From: Combretum micranthum | Lineage: Eukaryota > Streptophyta > Magnoliopsida > Myrtales > Combretaceae | DNA length: 64,000 nt | Direction: 5' to 3' | Assembly: GCA_024138025.1 (NCBI GenBank) | Contig: JAMXBD010000206.1 | Span: 620,001 to 684,000 of the forward strand | Made by a program: the position numbers and the translations under genes | The notes under the pieces: model-generated | The model's input: only the letters and a program-made list of their open reading frames with translations | The model's database searches: none | Told to the model about the DNA's origin: nothing | Shown here: positions 12,017 to 24,510 of the stretch, one piece after another | Layout: every line of letters starts with the position of its first letter | Position numbering within the stretch: the first letter of the stretch is position 1

Positions 12017-12496
12017 CCCTCGACCACAAGGGATGATCCAGGTACCGTAGCTTCATTTCTTGGAAGGATTCCTAAGTCGCTTTGGATGGATGTCGTCCAT
12101 GCCATAAGATAAGTACTTCTGTTATTGCCTTTCTTCCTTTCTTGACCATCTTTCTTTCTAATATTGCTTTTGGTATTAACTCATTATCTTCGTGCATGTG
12201 GACAAGAATCATGGAGGACGTCTTAGATCTAGGTCCGTAGTACTTTCTGAGTTGAGAGACGTGCAAGGTAGGTGGATCGAAGTTTCTGGAGGAAGCTCGA
12301 GATGGTAAGATATTGAACCGACTTTGTTAATAATCTTGTACGGAGCATAGTATTTAGGTAGTAGCTTGTGCATTTTAGAAATTTGTAGTGAATGTTGTCT
12401 ATATGGTTGAAGCTTAAGTAGAATGTAGTCTTCGATTTGAAATTCTCGGTCACTTCTCTTTGAGTCTCCTATTTGTTTCATTCGATTTTGAGCTCG
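12017..12496 (-). pseudogene. Chromovirus integrase C-terminus plus chromodomain
   Basis: From 12496 leftward the minus strand encodes the typical end of a gypsy integrase: 'RRAQNRMKQ', then 'FQIEDYILLKLQPYRQHS', a 'KYYAPYKI' block, and 'HVSQLRKYYGP'. Further left (about 12200-12020) comes a chromodomain-like segment with 'PKAILERK', 'ITEVLILWHG' and 'LDHPLWSRVF'. A tail of this kind marks chromoviruses and is thought to steer integration to modified chromatin. There are frame changes between the segments. The aromatic cage residues cannot all be confirmed. Confidence 0.8.
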
Positions 12497-12501
12497 CCTT
12501 A

Positions 12502-15500
12502 TGTAAACCCCCAAAGTTTTGAATTCGATTAGCTTAAACCCTAATCTGGAAGTCAACCGGAAACACAAAGTCAACAAAACCTAGTTAGACATAATGGCTT
12601 AAAAGTCCGGCAATCCCGAATAAGCAACCCCAAGAAAGTAAGTAAGAGTTTAGTATGTAGAATAGTTTGTAATTACCTTAGGAAGCTTAAAAAGATCAGA
12701 TTAGTAAAACCGCGACTCGTTTTGAACTGAACGAATTCAGTTCTTGAAAAACGCGTCCCGGGGCTTGGAATAGTAAAAATATTCCGAATATACCGTTATA
12801 CTTGTAAAAATATAAGGTTTCAAAAATATCAGTTTTATAATTTTTCGGTAAGTAAAAATAACAGATATCACAATTATACGCGTACTTTTTTACTACCGGT
12901 ACTTTTTTAGTTATATCTACTTTACATTACACTATTCACTACTATTCTTTTATCTCTACTTTTTCTAACACCTACTCTTACAACACCATAACCTATAACC
13001 TTTACTTTTTACCTTTTCCATAATTTTATTTCATATCTACCTTACTTATTACTTCATTTAATCAACAAAAATACAAAAAAAAAAAATAAAACACTCCCTC
13101 TCTCCTCTCCATTATGGCCGGCGCCCCCTACCCACCCTCTCTATATCTCTCTCATTTTGTTTTATTTTTCATTTATTTAAATCACTCAATAATCACTCCA
13201 CATTTTCCTACAAAATACCCCCTCCTCTTTCATTTCTTTCACACAATTACTACTCACAAATTTCTCTACAAAAACTCTCTCAAATTCTCCTCTCAAAACT
13301 CTCTTCAAATATTCTCTCAAAACTCTCTCAAAATAATCTCAAACCACTTTCTACTTACAATGAAACCCATAACCACATAACATAAACCTTCTTTAGGTAA
13401 ACTTTTCTTATTATTTTCTTCTCCTCATGTCATGTAACTTACATGAATATGGAGTGAGTTTCCAAAAACTAAATGTTATGGAAGCTACACCATGTTCATG
13501 TATTGTTCTTGTTCATGAAAATTCATTTATGTTTATATTGTTTTACTTTGTTCATATTATTGTTATTATGTCTAGGTATTATTATATATAATAATACATA
13601 TTCTTTAGAGCATATAAGCTCACTTGCAATTTATTTATTTTCGTGCAAAGTAATTTATTTATTTTTTCCATTGCAATTTATTTATTTTTTGTTATTTTTA
13701 AGACTAGTCTCTAGTCTTAGACTTGTCCTCATCAAGTCAAAACAAATTTTTCTTTCTTTCATTTTATTTTTCCTTTGGGACTAGTCTATTTCTTAGTCTT
13801 AGGAGCCTTGAAGAAGCTAAGACTCCCAATACTTGATTTTATTTAATATTTATGTTATTTTTGCTTGTTATTATTTCTCATAAATCATGCCATTAAGATT
13901 ATTGTCCAAATTTCTCAAAACTCTAAAAATACTTGATAAAAAGGAGATTTTGTCACTAAGAAATAAGTTTATATAAAAGATACAATCTATGGTTTAACAA
14001 AAGTAGAAGTTATTCCTTTCCAAGTTTTAAGAAGAACTCACTACAATTTTTGAAACTATTTTTTTTTGTTTTGAAAAGCTTTTAATATCGCTTCGTTTTT
14101 CAAAAAGAGAATGATTTTTATACAAAACATGGTTTCTATAAAAACATAACATAAAGGAAACCTTATGAGAAAGGAATGAGAATTTTCAAATTAAGATTTT
14201 TTCAAATAAATGGTTAAAGAAAAATTGCATAGAACATAAATAGGAAAAATAGTACTAGCATAGAGAATTTACTTTTCGAAAAATGCATCTAGAAAATAAT
14301 AAGTCAAACATAAAGTAATTATTTGAAAACAAAAGAATCAAAGTATTCATTTCAAAAGATTTACAAAATGAATTTCTTGTAAACTATAATTTTCTGAACT
14401 CCTAATTGACATTGTGTAACTCAAGAAACATAATTGGACAACGAACACTTGAGCATGAATAAATATGAGCTAAGTAGCTATAAAAGAGAGCTTTTTCAAA
14501 TATATAGATAACTAAGTACTTATCAAACAAATTTTGATTGATTTAATGTTTGAACCAACATTGTTTTTGGGTTGGAAAATTCGTGATGAATCTGATCACC
14601 AATTTCGGAACTTATATGATCTAGTTTGATAAAAATAGTTTTAGAAATGAGTAGATCTTTTTGAGTAGTAGAAATTGATATATCATATGCGCGATTCCGA
14701 GTTAAAATGATCAAGTTATAACCATTTTAAATTAGAATTCTCTTTTATACGAACTTTGATGTTCTTATGACATTGTTTTGTCAAAATTCAAGAAAATCAT
14801 CAAGAAATACTCATTTTGGGTATTTTCTTTGTCTAGGTGATTCCGAGGAAAATACCTTTACCCCGAAGACTATTTTGATTAAGTGGATTGTGTGAGCGAC
14901 TCATTCGCTAGAGAAATCGTCGACATGGCATCTTGAGTTTATTTCCTTAAAGTGCTTTACTTGATTGTGCTTGTAATCTAGTCGCATTAGAATTAAGAAA
15001 AGACAATTGGATATGTATGTATGATAATTTGTTGAAAGGATCCTAAGAATATCGAGGCCGGAATTGATTTAATGGTTGTTTTAGTATAATATTTGATTTG
15101 TATAAAATTCTATGATCACCTTAAATTTGATAATAATGATGCTATGATATCATAAATAAACTAATAAATTGATCTATGCATACCACGAAGTGAGTCACAT
15201 TGCATTAGGTTATTATCCTTGGGTGAGAAGGATGGTAGCTTAGGTCGAAAGCAACACTTGGCGGAGTGATCGAAAGCGATTGCTTGGCGGCATGGAGAAA
15301 ATGCTTGGCGGATAGTCCGGAAGTAAGGCTTAATTCAAGTAGACTTAATGTGCTTGGCGATATTGATCGAAAGCACAAATCTTTTTAACTAAAACTACTT
15401 GTTTTAAGGTTACGTATCACCAAACCCTGAATGGATGATGTAAATTCATTCAACATATAGTTCCCGGAAAACTATATGCCTTATTTGCCCACGTGTATGT

Positions 15501-15989
15501 TGCATTTCATTTACTTATTTAAATAACTTGTTTAAACTTTCATTTCAAGAAGTCATTTTTTTGGAAATAGTTCTCACTAAGCCTATTAGCTTATACCCCT
15601 ATAGATATCTTTTGCAGTTCACTTATTTGTGGTTGAGGCCACAAGGACCCTGCAACCAGGTACCTTTCCTTTTGGTTAAAGAAATTTTAGATGAAGTTTA
15701 ATGTTGTTTAAAATGTAGGAATATTATTGTAATAGATTTGTGACCGGGGAATGCCCCTAAGTTTTGTAAGACTATGGATATGAGTAAATAAATATTATGA
15801 ATCCTCTCTTCTTAATTTGTTATTATATCTTCTTAAGCTTCATAATTTCATGTATGGTCCTCTAAATTTGTAAGAGCACGCTTTACACTTAATGTTAAAG
15901 CTTATGGGAATGGCTAAGGTTATCATACTTAAGCTTTAATGTTGAGTGTGGCGGACTGTTACGTTTAGAGTACCCCTTGGGGCGTGACA
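12502..15989 (+). mobile_element. Solo LTR 1 of the 3.4-3.6 kb family
   Basis: Begins TGTAAACCCCCAAAGTTTT, ends CCCTTGGGGCGTGACA, and is flanked by a perfect CCTTA duplication (12497-12501 and 15990-15994). It interrupts the chromovirus integrase, whose frame continues on both sides. No ORF resembles a protein. It holds a pyrimidine-rich block at about 13090-13330, a short tandem array at about 15230-15380 ('GCTTGGCGG' and 'CGAAAGC' phrases), and a CTCACTAAG block followed by a splice-acceptor-like tract near 15580-15620. No internal domain or second LTR is present, so it is a solo LTR. The transcription direction is inferred from this layout only. Confidence 0.88.
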
Positions 15990-15994
15990 CCTTA

Positions 15995-16481
15995 AGTGAA
16001 ATTTGAGTAGCTTAAGTCTATCTTCTCTCATAGTTAACACTGCATCTACAGAGGCATTTCGAGAATCACCCGGATGTATGGTAGATGTATTGGGGGTGGG
16101 TAACCATATAATTTGAATGGAGTAGTCTTAGTACTTGAATGGAAATTTGTATTATACTACCACTCAGCTAAAGGAATGAATTGATTCCAACTCTTAGGTT
16201 TTTCTCCTGATACACATCTTAAATAAGTCTCCACATATTTGTTAACTACTTTTGTTTGACCATCCGTTTGGGGATGGTATACAATGGACATATTAAATTC
16301 CAATGCTTGTAATCTAAAGAATTCCTTCCAAAATGAACTTATGAAAAGGATCTCGATCACAAATGATAGTTTCTGGTAGTCCATGTAATTTGTAAACATT
16401 ATCCAAATATGCTCGAACTACTTTCAACGCATTATAAGGATGTGATAAAGTGATGAAATGTCGATATTTACCGAGATGGTT
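15995..16481 (-). pseudogene. Chromovirus integrase catalytic core fragment
   Basis: The minus strand reads a 'KYRHF..LSHPY' block, 'CDRDPF', and then the 'YHPQTDGQT' motif with a downstream E/NKY helix (16157-16399), which is the gypsy integrase core. It is isolated between two solo LTRs: its N-terminal part lies right of 19902 and its C-terminal part left of 12502. It contains stops. Confidence 0.88.
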
Positions 16482-19400
16482 TGTCACGCACTAGAGGATA
16501 CTCTAAGCGTGGCAGTCCGCCATACATACTATAAAAGCTAATGAATGACAACCTTAGTCACGTAAGAGCTTCGATATCACATGTAAGGCGTGCTTCCAAG
16601 ATAGTAAGGGACTCAAAGGGGTATTACGTTTAAGCAAATAATAAAAGCATGTAAGAACTTATGAAGATAAACATGTAATAATCATTAAGATAAAAGTTTC
16701 TTACAACTTCTTAGGGGCATTCCCCTGATCTAAAAGCCTTGCTCAAACTAAGTCATCTTCAAAACATACATGAATAAAACATAAGTCTATTATAGAGATT
16801 TCTCTTAGAAGTCTACATCCAAAACTAAATATAAACTTCCTCTAAAAACTCCTAGTAGCTTTGGCTCATACTTAACAAAATGGGCTCTTTGGTGCCAACC
16901 ACAAGTAATCAAACTGTAACAAAAAGCTATAGGGGTATAAACAAAACTAGCTTAGTGAGATAACTCTCATCTTCAAAACATTTCCATAGAACGTACAAGT
17001 ATTTAGACAATCATGAGAATGCATCAATCACATGAGCAAACAACGTAGACACGATTATCTGAAAACCATGTGTAGCATGGATTTTACGCCCTCCATGTCG
17101 AGGGTTGGGTGGTTACCGGCCCATACGACTATCAATAGTTGCAGACTTACCGGCTCCTACTTGCCTTGTAGACTTTTCGGCTCCTACTAGCCCATGTAGA
17201 CTTTCCGGCTCCTAGTAGCCCATGTAGACTTTCCAGCTCCTACTAGACACCACTACGACTCTTCGTTTCCCCACACGAAGAATAGTAGCGAAAAATAAAT
17301 GTGACTCATAATATGTTATGCATGAATTGTTTTCAATATTGGTTTATTCAATTACCGTCAAATTCAAGTTAAAGGTGACCAAAACAATATTCATCATACC
17401 ATTGCAAGAAAACATAAGTTATTCATCAATTCTTTTTTCAATATACTTAGCTTTTATTCAACAGCCACATCATTCAATCATGAATCCAAATCACACAACA
17501 TTTATTCATTTATCTTTTTCCTTACTCTCTAGTGCAACTACTTACAAGCAAAATCAAGGAAACGTAATTAGTAAGGGATTAACTCACTCCATGACGATCG
17601 CTCCTAGTTGAAATAATCTTCCGGGAAGGCGATATCGGTTCTTTCTTCACCTAAACAAGATGAAATACCCAAAATGAGTCTTTCATAGAATTTCTATTTT
17701 GAAGATTCTAAATCTATCTTTAATTTGCAGTAAAATCGGATTTGAAGGAAGTTCTAACTTAAAATGGCCATAACTTACTCATTTTAACTTGGAATTTCGC
17801 ATATTATATGTCGTTTTCTACTTACTCAAAAAAAGGTCATTTAGGTCTTGGATTAGAAGGGTATAGATCTAATATGAAAATTCCTTTCTTGAAAAACAAT
17901 ATTTTCTAATCCTTCCTTTACTAAGGCTTGTTTAAGTAAAACTCAAATATGTATATTTTTGAAAAAAATTCCTTATGTATATAAATAGACCCATAATTTA
18001 TGCATGAAGCTATAGGTGTTGTCTTATTTAATTTATTTCTTAAAACAACCTTTTCTAGTGTTTTGGAAATTTGGATTTGTTAGACTTTACTTTATGTGGG
18101 TGAAGTAACTTATAAATTTTTGGATGATCAAAATCTAATATACTATATTTTGATTCTTTAGTTTATCAAAAGTGAGTTGAAAATAAAGTTTGGTCTTTTG
18201 AGGTTATCTACAAATTTTTTTTTTAGGAATTCAAATATAGAGTTTCCAAAAGTTTTCTTTAGTGGTACTTGATGAGTTTATTCAGTGAAATTCATTTTCA
18301 TTTTCCTTATAAGTTGATTATCTTGAAAACTTATTTAGCTCTTGGTTTAGAAAGTTGGTAAAAATAGTACCAAGTTATTATCTATATATCAAGACTTCTT
18401 TTGTTATAAAAAAATATCTTTAAACTTTAAAGAAACTTCATTTATTAATAGTTTTAAAGTTCATGATGAGTTTATATAAACTTTTAAAAGAGATTTATTT
18501 GAAAATATTTTTCTAAGACTTTGGAAAAACTTTGATCAAATTTTATTCTTTCATCAAAAGATTCATTTTCTTATTTGGACAACAACTTATGAGCCATGCA
18601 TGAATATGATCATGTAGCTTATAAAAGCTAAAATTATCATAAGATAAGGTAACAAAGAACATAAGAAATAAATAAGCATAATAATTGTCAAATATTGAGA
18701 GCCTTAACTTCTTCAAGGCTTCCCGGGACTAAGATTAGACTAGTTCCAAACGAAAAAAAAAATTGTTTTGATTTGATGAGGACAAGTCTAAGACTAGAAA
18801 GACTAGTCTTAAAATAACTTGAAAGTAAATAAATTGCAAGGTAAGTAAATAAATTGCTAGGAAGGTAAATAGATTGCAACAACAAATGAACTTATATGCT
18901 TTAACAGATACATATAACTACATAAATATATTTAGTTAGGTATACATAAGAACAACATAAAGGAAAATAGATTCATGAACAAGAACAAAGTATGAACATA
19001 TTGTTGTTGTCCTAACCTCAATGCGTTTAGAAAACACACACTATACTCATACTAAGTAAATGAACACATAAAAAGCTTAGACTATCACCTATAGACGAAG
19101 AAGAAACTAAAGAAAATTTGAGAGAGCTTTTGGAGAGAATTTGAGAGAGTGATTGTAGCATATAAAAGGTGTGAAGGAAATGGAAGGAGAAGGTGGTATT
19201 TATAGGAAAAAGTGGAGGGTAATTTTTTGTTAATTATACAAATGAAAAATAAAAAAAATTGTGTGTGTATAAGGGAGGGCCGATGCAAATTGTGAATGGG
19301 AAGGAGAGAGAAATTTATTTTTTTGTATTTTTGTTAATGAAAAGTAAGATATGAGAGATGTGAAGTTGTATTAGAAATGAAAATTGTAAGAAAATAGGTG

Positions 19401-19902
19401 TATGGTTGTAAGAGTAGGTTGTAAGAAAAAGTAGAGATAGATAAATAATGTAGAATAATAATGGATAGTGTAGTGTAGAGTAGATATGACAAATAAAGTA
19501 CCGGTAGTAAAAAAATACGCGTATAATTGTGATATATGATATTTTTAGTTACCGAAAAATTATAAAACTGATATTTTTGAAAACCTTATATATTTACAAG
19601 TCTAATGATATGTTTGGAATATTTTTACTATTCCAAGCCCCAAGACACGCTTTTTGAACACCGTATCCAATCGGGCTCAAAATGAATCGCAGTTTAACTA
19701 ATTTGATATTTTTAAGCTTTCTTATGTTATTACGAACTATTCTACATGCTAATATCTCACTTACTCACTTAAGGTTACGAATATGGGATTACTGGACTTG
19801 AATGGTTGCGTCTGATTAGGGTTTTGTTGATTTTAGGATTTTCCAGTTGACTCTCTAATTATGGTTTAAGCTTAATCAATAGAAAAACTTTGGGGGTTTA
19901 CA
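16482..19902 (-). mobile_element. Solo LTR 2 of the same family, inverted
   Basis: This is the reverse complement of the family consensus. It begins TGTCACGCAC and ends TTTGGGGGTTTACA in + orientation. Flanks are TGGTT (16477-16481) and CGGTC (19903-19907), identical if two C-to-T changes are allowed. The integrase frame resumes after 19902. Its tandem array (about 17130-17260) is built from 'CGGCTCCTACTAG' and 'CCATGTAGACTTTCC' phrases, a different unit from that in solo LTR 1. No coding sequence. Confidence 0.87.
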
Positions 19903-20330
19903 CGGTCAATTACTGCCAATATGACATATTTTCTTCTGATTTAGGAAGATCCTTAATGAAATCCATACTAACACTTTTCCAGCATTCGTTAGGAATACTT
20001 AAAGGTGAAAGGAGTCCGGAAGTCTTCACATTTTCAAATTTAAAATGCTGGCAAACATCACAACTCCTAATGAATGATCTGACTTCCCTCTCTTATTTTG
20101 GCCAGTAGAAGATTGTAGACAGTTTTTTAAAGGTAGGTTGGGCCCCTGAATGACCTCCTAAAGGACCTGCACGGTATAATTTTAACAGCTTTTCACGAAG
20201 CGTAGGAGATGGTCTTACTACAATCCTACCCTTTTGTCTCAATATTCCTTGATCCTAAGTGAAATTTTTCACGATGTCTTTTTTTTGTAGCCTTTGAATA
20301 AGTTTGGAATAAGTTTCATCAAGGGATTAG
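19903..20330 (-). pseudogene. Chromovirus integrase N-terminal zinc-binding region
   Basis: Minus-strand reading gives 'LREKLLKLYRAG', a 'GGHSG' histidine motif, 'FYW', then a CDVCQ-like C-x-x-C step followed by 'MDFI' with the first catalytic Asp region. These are the HHCC and early core parts of a gypsy integrase. Frame changes and stops are present. The gene is split at 19903 by solo LTR 2. Confidence 0.75.
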
Positions 20331-20399
20331 CTAAGCTTGATTTCCTCCAAAATTTCTAGAATGGTGGATCATACTTGCAGTTGATTTAAATAATTGGCG

Positions 20400-20700
20400 T
20401 TTCTTCTAGAGAGAGAATCAACTGCTATGTTGGTGTTTCCACTCTTAAATTCAATTTCATAATCGGCCCAAGTAACTTTGTTAACCATTTCTATTGGTTG
20501 GAAGTAACTAACCTTTGCTTAAGTAAATACTTGAGACTTTGATGGTTTGTTTTGATCACAAAATGTCTCCCTATCAGATAGTGACACCATTTTTCAATGG
20601 CATAAACTCATGCTAAAAATTCTTTTCCATATACCGAGATTCCTTTATGTTTTGTAGCCAATGTCTTACTAATAAAAGAATTTCTTTGATCATATTCTCA
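20400..20700 (-). pseudogene. Chromovirus RNase H region
   Basis: The minus strand encodes 'SKTLATKHKGISVYGKEF', then 'AIEKW.HYLIGRHFVIKTNH' and 'SLKYLL', which is the RNase H block that follows RT in gypsy elements. Upstream, the RT fingers-palm region is missing, so this block sits only about 50 bp from the RT start. Confidence 0.82.
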
Positions 20701-20746
20701 AGAACTGTCTTCTGCACCATTAAATATTTGTATAGTCTTAAATTAA

Positions 20747-20944
20747 CTAGAAAATCCTATGATTACAAGATCGATTGGGTGGTAACCCTTTAGGTTCCTC
20801 AAACAAGTTATAAAATTCCTCCAAAAGGTCAATTATATTCATGGGTAAAGAATGAAGTAGGGTATTTCCTTCTACATCCATGCTGGTAACTACCCAACAT
20901 TGTATTTCTATTTTTGATAAGGGTGTTTCCAATATGGCATTCAA
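20747..20944 (-). pseudogene. Chromovirus reverse transcriptase, N-terminal remnant
   Basis: An open segment with 'LLEEFYNLFEEPKGLPPNRS' is the conserved entry to gypsy RT. The following catalytic part, including the YxDD motif, is absent: sequence goes almost directly to RNase H at 20700. This is an internal deletion and would make the element non-autonomous. Confidence 0.82.
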
Positions 20945-20972
20945 TGTTTATCCCAAAATGACTTTAAGTTCT

Positions 20973-21359
20973 TCAACCATTCCTCTCAAAATACACTCTA
21001 TGTTGCCATTCAAAACTCATGCAAAAATCCTTAAAATTCCATGTTATAGTACCTAATAAAACAAGCCATGGTATGCCTAGAATCAAATCATATGAGTTTA
21101 GGGGCATAGTATAGAAATTTGCTCGAAATTCTATGTCTTGCATCTGCCATTTGAATGCATTCACTAGCCTGGTACTTTGTAGCTTAGTACCATCTGCCAA
21201 TATGATTGATATTGGAACTACCTTGGATTGACTACAATTCATATCATTAGCTACTTTTTCATTCATGAAATTAGCAGAACTCCTGGTGTCTGTCAAAATT
21301 AAGGATTTTCTTCTTATATCTCCCTTTAACACACATGCAATGCTCTCCAATTTCTTCAT
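20973..21359 (-). pseudogene. Chromovirus aspartic protease
   Basis: The 129-codon open frame has the retropepsin pattern: 'LILTDTRSSANFM' stands where the family has a D-S/T-G active site, so the Gly is replaced (DTR) and activity is doubtful. It then has 'VADGTKL'-like 'LADGTKLQ', 'FYTMPLNSYDLILGIPWL' and 'TITWNFKDF'. Fits between gag and RT as usual. Confidence 0.82.
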
Positions 21360-21637
21360 TTATTGAGTTTAACTGTAGTTGTGAAAGATCCAAACCTAAT
21401 TCATTCATTGTATCTTCATTACCATCCTCTTCTTCTTGCCCTAGTACCAGTAAGTTTAATCTCTTACTTTTATGGTGGTGCCCAAGTCTAAACGGCTCAT
21501 CGCACTAGAAGCAAATTTTTTTTGCGTCTTTTCTCTTCAATTTCTTCTTGAGTTAGTTTCTTAACAGGTCGATTGTTTTGAAAGAAAATAATAAGTGTTG
21601 CGATGTTGGTTTGATGGCTGGCCGTTTTGGTTTATGG

Positions 21638-22555
21638 TTAAGTTTGAGAGCTGTTTGGTTTGCCAAATGGGGAATAATATGAAGTAGTATGTTTGTTGTT
21701 TTGGCTTTGGGTATTGGGTTGTCTCATGAAAGTCTTCAAGCTCTGTATGGAGAATGTAATGTTAGCTTCTTGTAACTTAGCTAGTGTATAGGCTTGAGTG
21801 AGTGACTTTGGTTGAAACATGCGAATAGGGAATTTGATTTCAGGTTTTAGATCACTGAGATAACAACTAATCAGGTGAGATTCGGGTAATTGAACTTGAG
21901 TAGATAGATGCAAAAATTCATCATTATAATCTTGTAAAGGCCCTTCTTGACGTAATTCCTTAAGTTTTGACATTAGGTCTTCAAATCCCTTCTCACTAAA
22001 CCTTATATTTAGAACCTTAATTAATTCATCCCATGTCATTAGGGTGGTTTCTATTATGCTCTTAATGAATGCACAATATCATTCGTGTGGTTTAGTATCT
22101 AAATGCATGGTTGCAATTTTAACTTTGAGATCTTCTAGTGTATCATCTAAAGAAAAGAATTGCTTAGCCCTAGATACCTAACTTTTAAATCCTTCAACAT
22201 AAAAAACAGGGAATTTAACTTTTGTATTCCTAGTTGGTACCTGATAGGAAATTGACTGGTTGTGGATGGTATCTGTGCTTATCCTTGAAGCACCTAAATT
22301 TCCATCGTTGTCTAGGGTAATAGCTAAGGGCTCCAATGAAACTGAGTTGCCATGGATAAATTGCTTGAATGAATCAATAGTTTGATTGTGTTTCTCAATC
22401 ATTGCTTGTTCTTTTTGTGGAGTTTTAGAGAAAAATTTGTTCCAGTGCTCTTGCTTGTTGAATTGCTCTTTCAATGCGTTTTCATGGTGATCAAAATGTT
22501 CCTTGAGGACTACTCTTAAGGCTTCCTCCATTCTTTTGTATTCATGAGTCTCCAT
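21638..22555 (-). pseudogene. Chromovirus gag
   Basis: The start codon at 22555 lies 10 bases after the primer site. The first open segment (22555-22178) is basic and coiled-coil-like; the second (22039-21638) has 'MTWDELIKVLNIRF', 'KLKELRQEG.LQDYNDEF', 'CYLSDLKPEIK' and 'AYTLAKLQEANI', the gypsy gag core. The two are joined only by an interrupted stretch with stops. A zinc-knuckle remnant may lie near 21500. Confidence 0.85.
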
Positions 22556-22565
22556 GGCTCAGTAG

Positions 22566-22577
22566 ACTCTGATACCA
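22566..22577 (-). other. Chromovirus primer-binding site (tRNA-Met type)
   Basis: The minus strand reads TGGTATCAGAGT two bases after the LTR end, matching the initiator tRNA-Met primer site TGGTATCAGAGC at 11 of 12 positions. Confidence 0.88.
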
Positions 22578-22579
22578 AT

Positions 22580-23109
22580 TGCAACACGAAAGCAAAATTA
22601 AATCAATATTTTGTAATTATCAAGCCGAAGGAACAAGAAGATTATAAGAATTATGTCCAAGTCGAATATAGAAAGGGTTTCTCGAATGCAAGAATATTAT
22701 AGAAATTGTTCTTCTTGGTATTGAAATTGTATCCGAACCATACAATTTATATTAATATGTGATACATAAAATAGAATGTAATCTTTCTAATTTATTCTCC
22801 TTAATTAATATTTTTTACTTATGCTAATTATAGTATCGATAATAAAGGAACTTTGAATAAATCTTAGACTCTTTAATTTATTCCTTCAAGCCCATTCATA
22901 GCCCATCAGCTCGCCCAACTGAATTGTTCCAGCTCATCTACGTGTACAAGGGTTACGGATTCTTCTTTCCATGTCATTTCATTTATTTCCCTAATTCTTC
23001 TTCCTCTATCCTATTCCTTAACCCTAATTCCTCCTCTACCATCCTATTCGAATCCTTTTTAAAAACTTCTTCCTTGTTGTCGAATCTTAGTCGTTGGACC
23101 CCTATCACA
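22580..23109 (-). repeat. Chromovirus 5' LTR
   Basis: 530-bp partner of 11467-11997. Begins TGCAACACGAAAGC and ends CCCCTATCACA in + orientation. It lies next to the primer site, so it is the 5' LTR of the minus-strand element. Confidence 0.93.
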
Positions 23110-23224
23110 GATTATGACCAGGAGTTGCTCTCACACATTGTTTCCATTTACTCTAAAGCCTTAAAGAATAGGAAAAACTTCAAGAAGAGTGGCTAGGGAG
23201 GAACCTAGAATTTTTTTAGAAGAT

Positions 23225-24510
23225 ATGGCTGAAAATAATGAAGGAGAGGTGCAGCAGGAGATAGACCTCGCTAGGAATAATTAGTCAAGAACCATGCTTG
23301 AATTTAACAGACCAACATTGGAAGGTACCGGTACTAGCATAGCAAAGCCTAAGGTTATTGCAAACAATTTTGAAATAAGGCTCAATATAATTCATATGGT
23401 TCAATAATATGTGCAATTCGATGGACTGCAAGATGAGGACACTAATAACCATCTGCAACAATTCCTGGACGTTTGTGACACATTCGAAAATTAATGGTGC
23501 TTGGATTGATGCAATAAGGTTGAGGCTGTTTCCTTTTTCCTTAAGAGGCAATGTGAAAAAACGGTTAAATGGTTTACTTAGAAATTCCATTACGTTCTGG
23601 CTACAAATGGTAGAGTAATTCATGAGGAAGTATTTTCTGCCATCTAGGATCGTAAAACTTAAAGTCGAACATTGCTTCTTTCTACCACCTTGATTATGAG
23701 ACCCTTTATGAATCCTTTGAGAGTTGAAAAGAGTTATTAGTCGTTGCCCTCACCATGGACTACCAGAGTGGACTCAAGTCCAGACATTTTATAATGGACT
23801 TAACTATGGGACTAGGCAATTAGGGGGAGTTTAAACAATAAGTCTCTTGAAGAGTGTCTAAATATGTTTGAGGATATGGCAAATAACCATTACTAGTGGT
23901 CCTCTATTAGAGCAAGGAAAGAAAAATCTGGAGGAATGTTTGACTTAGATGCAGTGACAAATCTAATCTCTAAGATAGAGGCGTTGAGCAAGAAGGTTGA
24001 TAGTATGACTGTGGTGAATGGCCAAGTGAATATGATTGATTTTGGATTTGGACCAAATGCTAAGGGAATGACCACTGAGAGTGTTGAGTATGTGAGAGAT
24101 TACAATGGCCAAAAGAATGATTCATATAGCCAAACTTATAACCCTGGCTAGAGAAGTCACCCCAACTTTAGGTGGCGTAATAACAATTTTACCTAATCTA
24201 TTGGAAATCCACCAAACTATCAAAGACAACAGGGTCAGGATTAGAGTCAGAGTTAGCATCAGGGATTAGGTGGTTCTCACAACAATAAAGGTTCTTAGAG
24301 GATTTGATCTCTCAATTTATTAAAGTTTCTAAGAATAGGTAGTAAGGTATTGATGCAACCTTAAGGAATCACACAACTGGCATTCACAACCTAGAGACCT
24401 AGTTAGGCCAAATCTCTAAAAACCTTTTAGAAAGACCCCAAGGTTCACTTCCATCAGATACTGAGGCTAACCCGCAAGAAAAAACCAAGCCATAAAGAAG
24501 ATGATTCCTA
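23225..24510 (+). pseudogene. Athila gag
   Basis: From ATG at 23225 the translation shows the Athila/Tat gag signature 'PTLEGTGTSIAKPKV', 'NNFEIR', 'YVQFDGLQDEDTNNHL', 'FL.VCDTF' and 'DAIRLRLFPFSLRGN' followed by 'SITFW'. A later open piece (23936-24151) is 'ISKIEALSKKVDSMTV' and a Cys-poor linker. Many stops and at least two frame changes destroy it. Codons and order match the family, so identity is firm while function is lost. Confidence 0.88.

Larger units (their letters stand above)
11467..23109 (-). mobile_element. Ty3/gypsy chromovirus (level 2), Reina-like, nested in the Athila leader
   Basis: LTRs of about 530 bp (11467-11997 and 22580-23109) bracket a minus-strand element. It has a tRNA-Met primer site next to the right LTR and a purine tract next to the left one. 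Domain order on the minus strand is gag, protease, start of RT, RNase H, integrase, chromodomain. Two solo LTRs are inserted in the integrase; without them the element is about 4.7 kb. Most of the RT core is deleted. The flanks CATTA and GATTA match at 4 of 5 bases. Short LTRs, tRNA-Met priming and a chromodomain suggest the Reina group, but clade assignment needs an RT tree and the RT is largely gone. Confidence 0.92.

Noticed and set aside
13114..13784. Two open frames inside solo LTR 1
   Set aside because: Biased CT/T-rich sequence of an LTR; the same positions in the other two family copies are not open.
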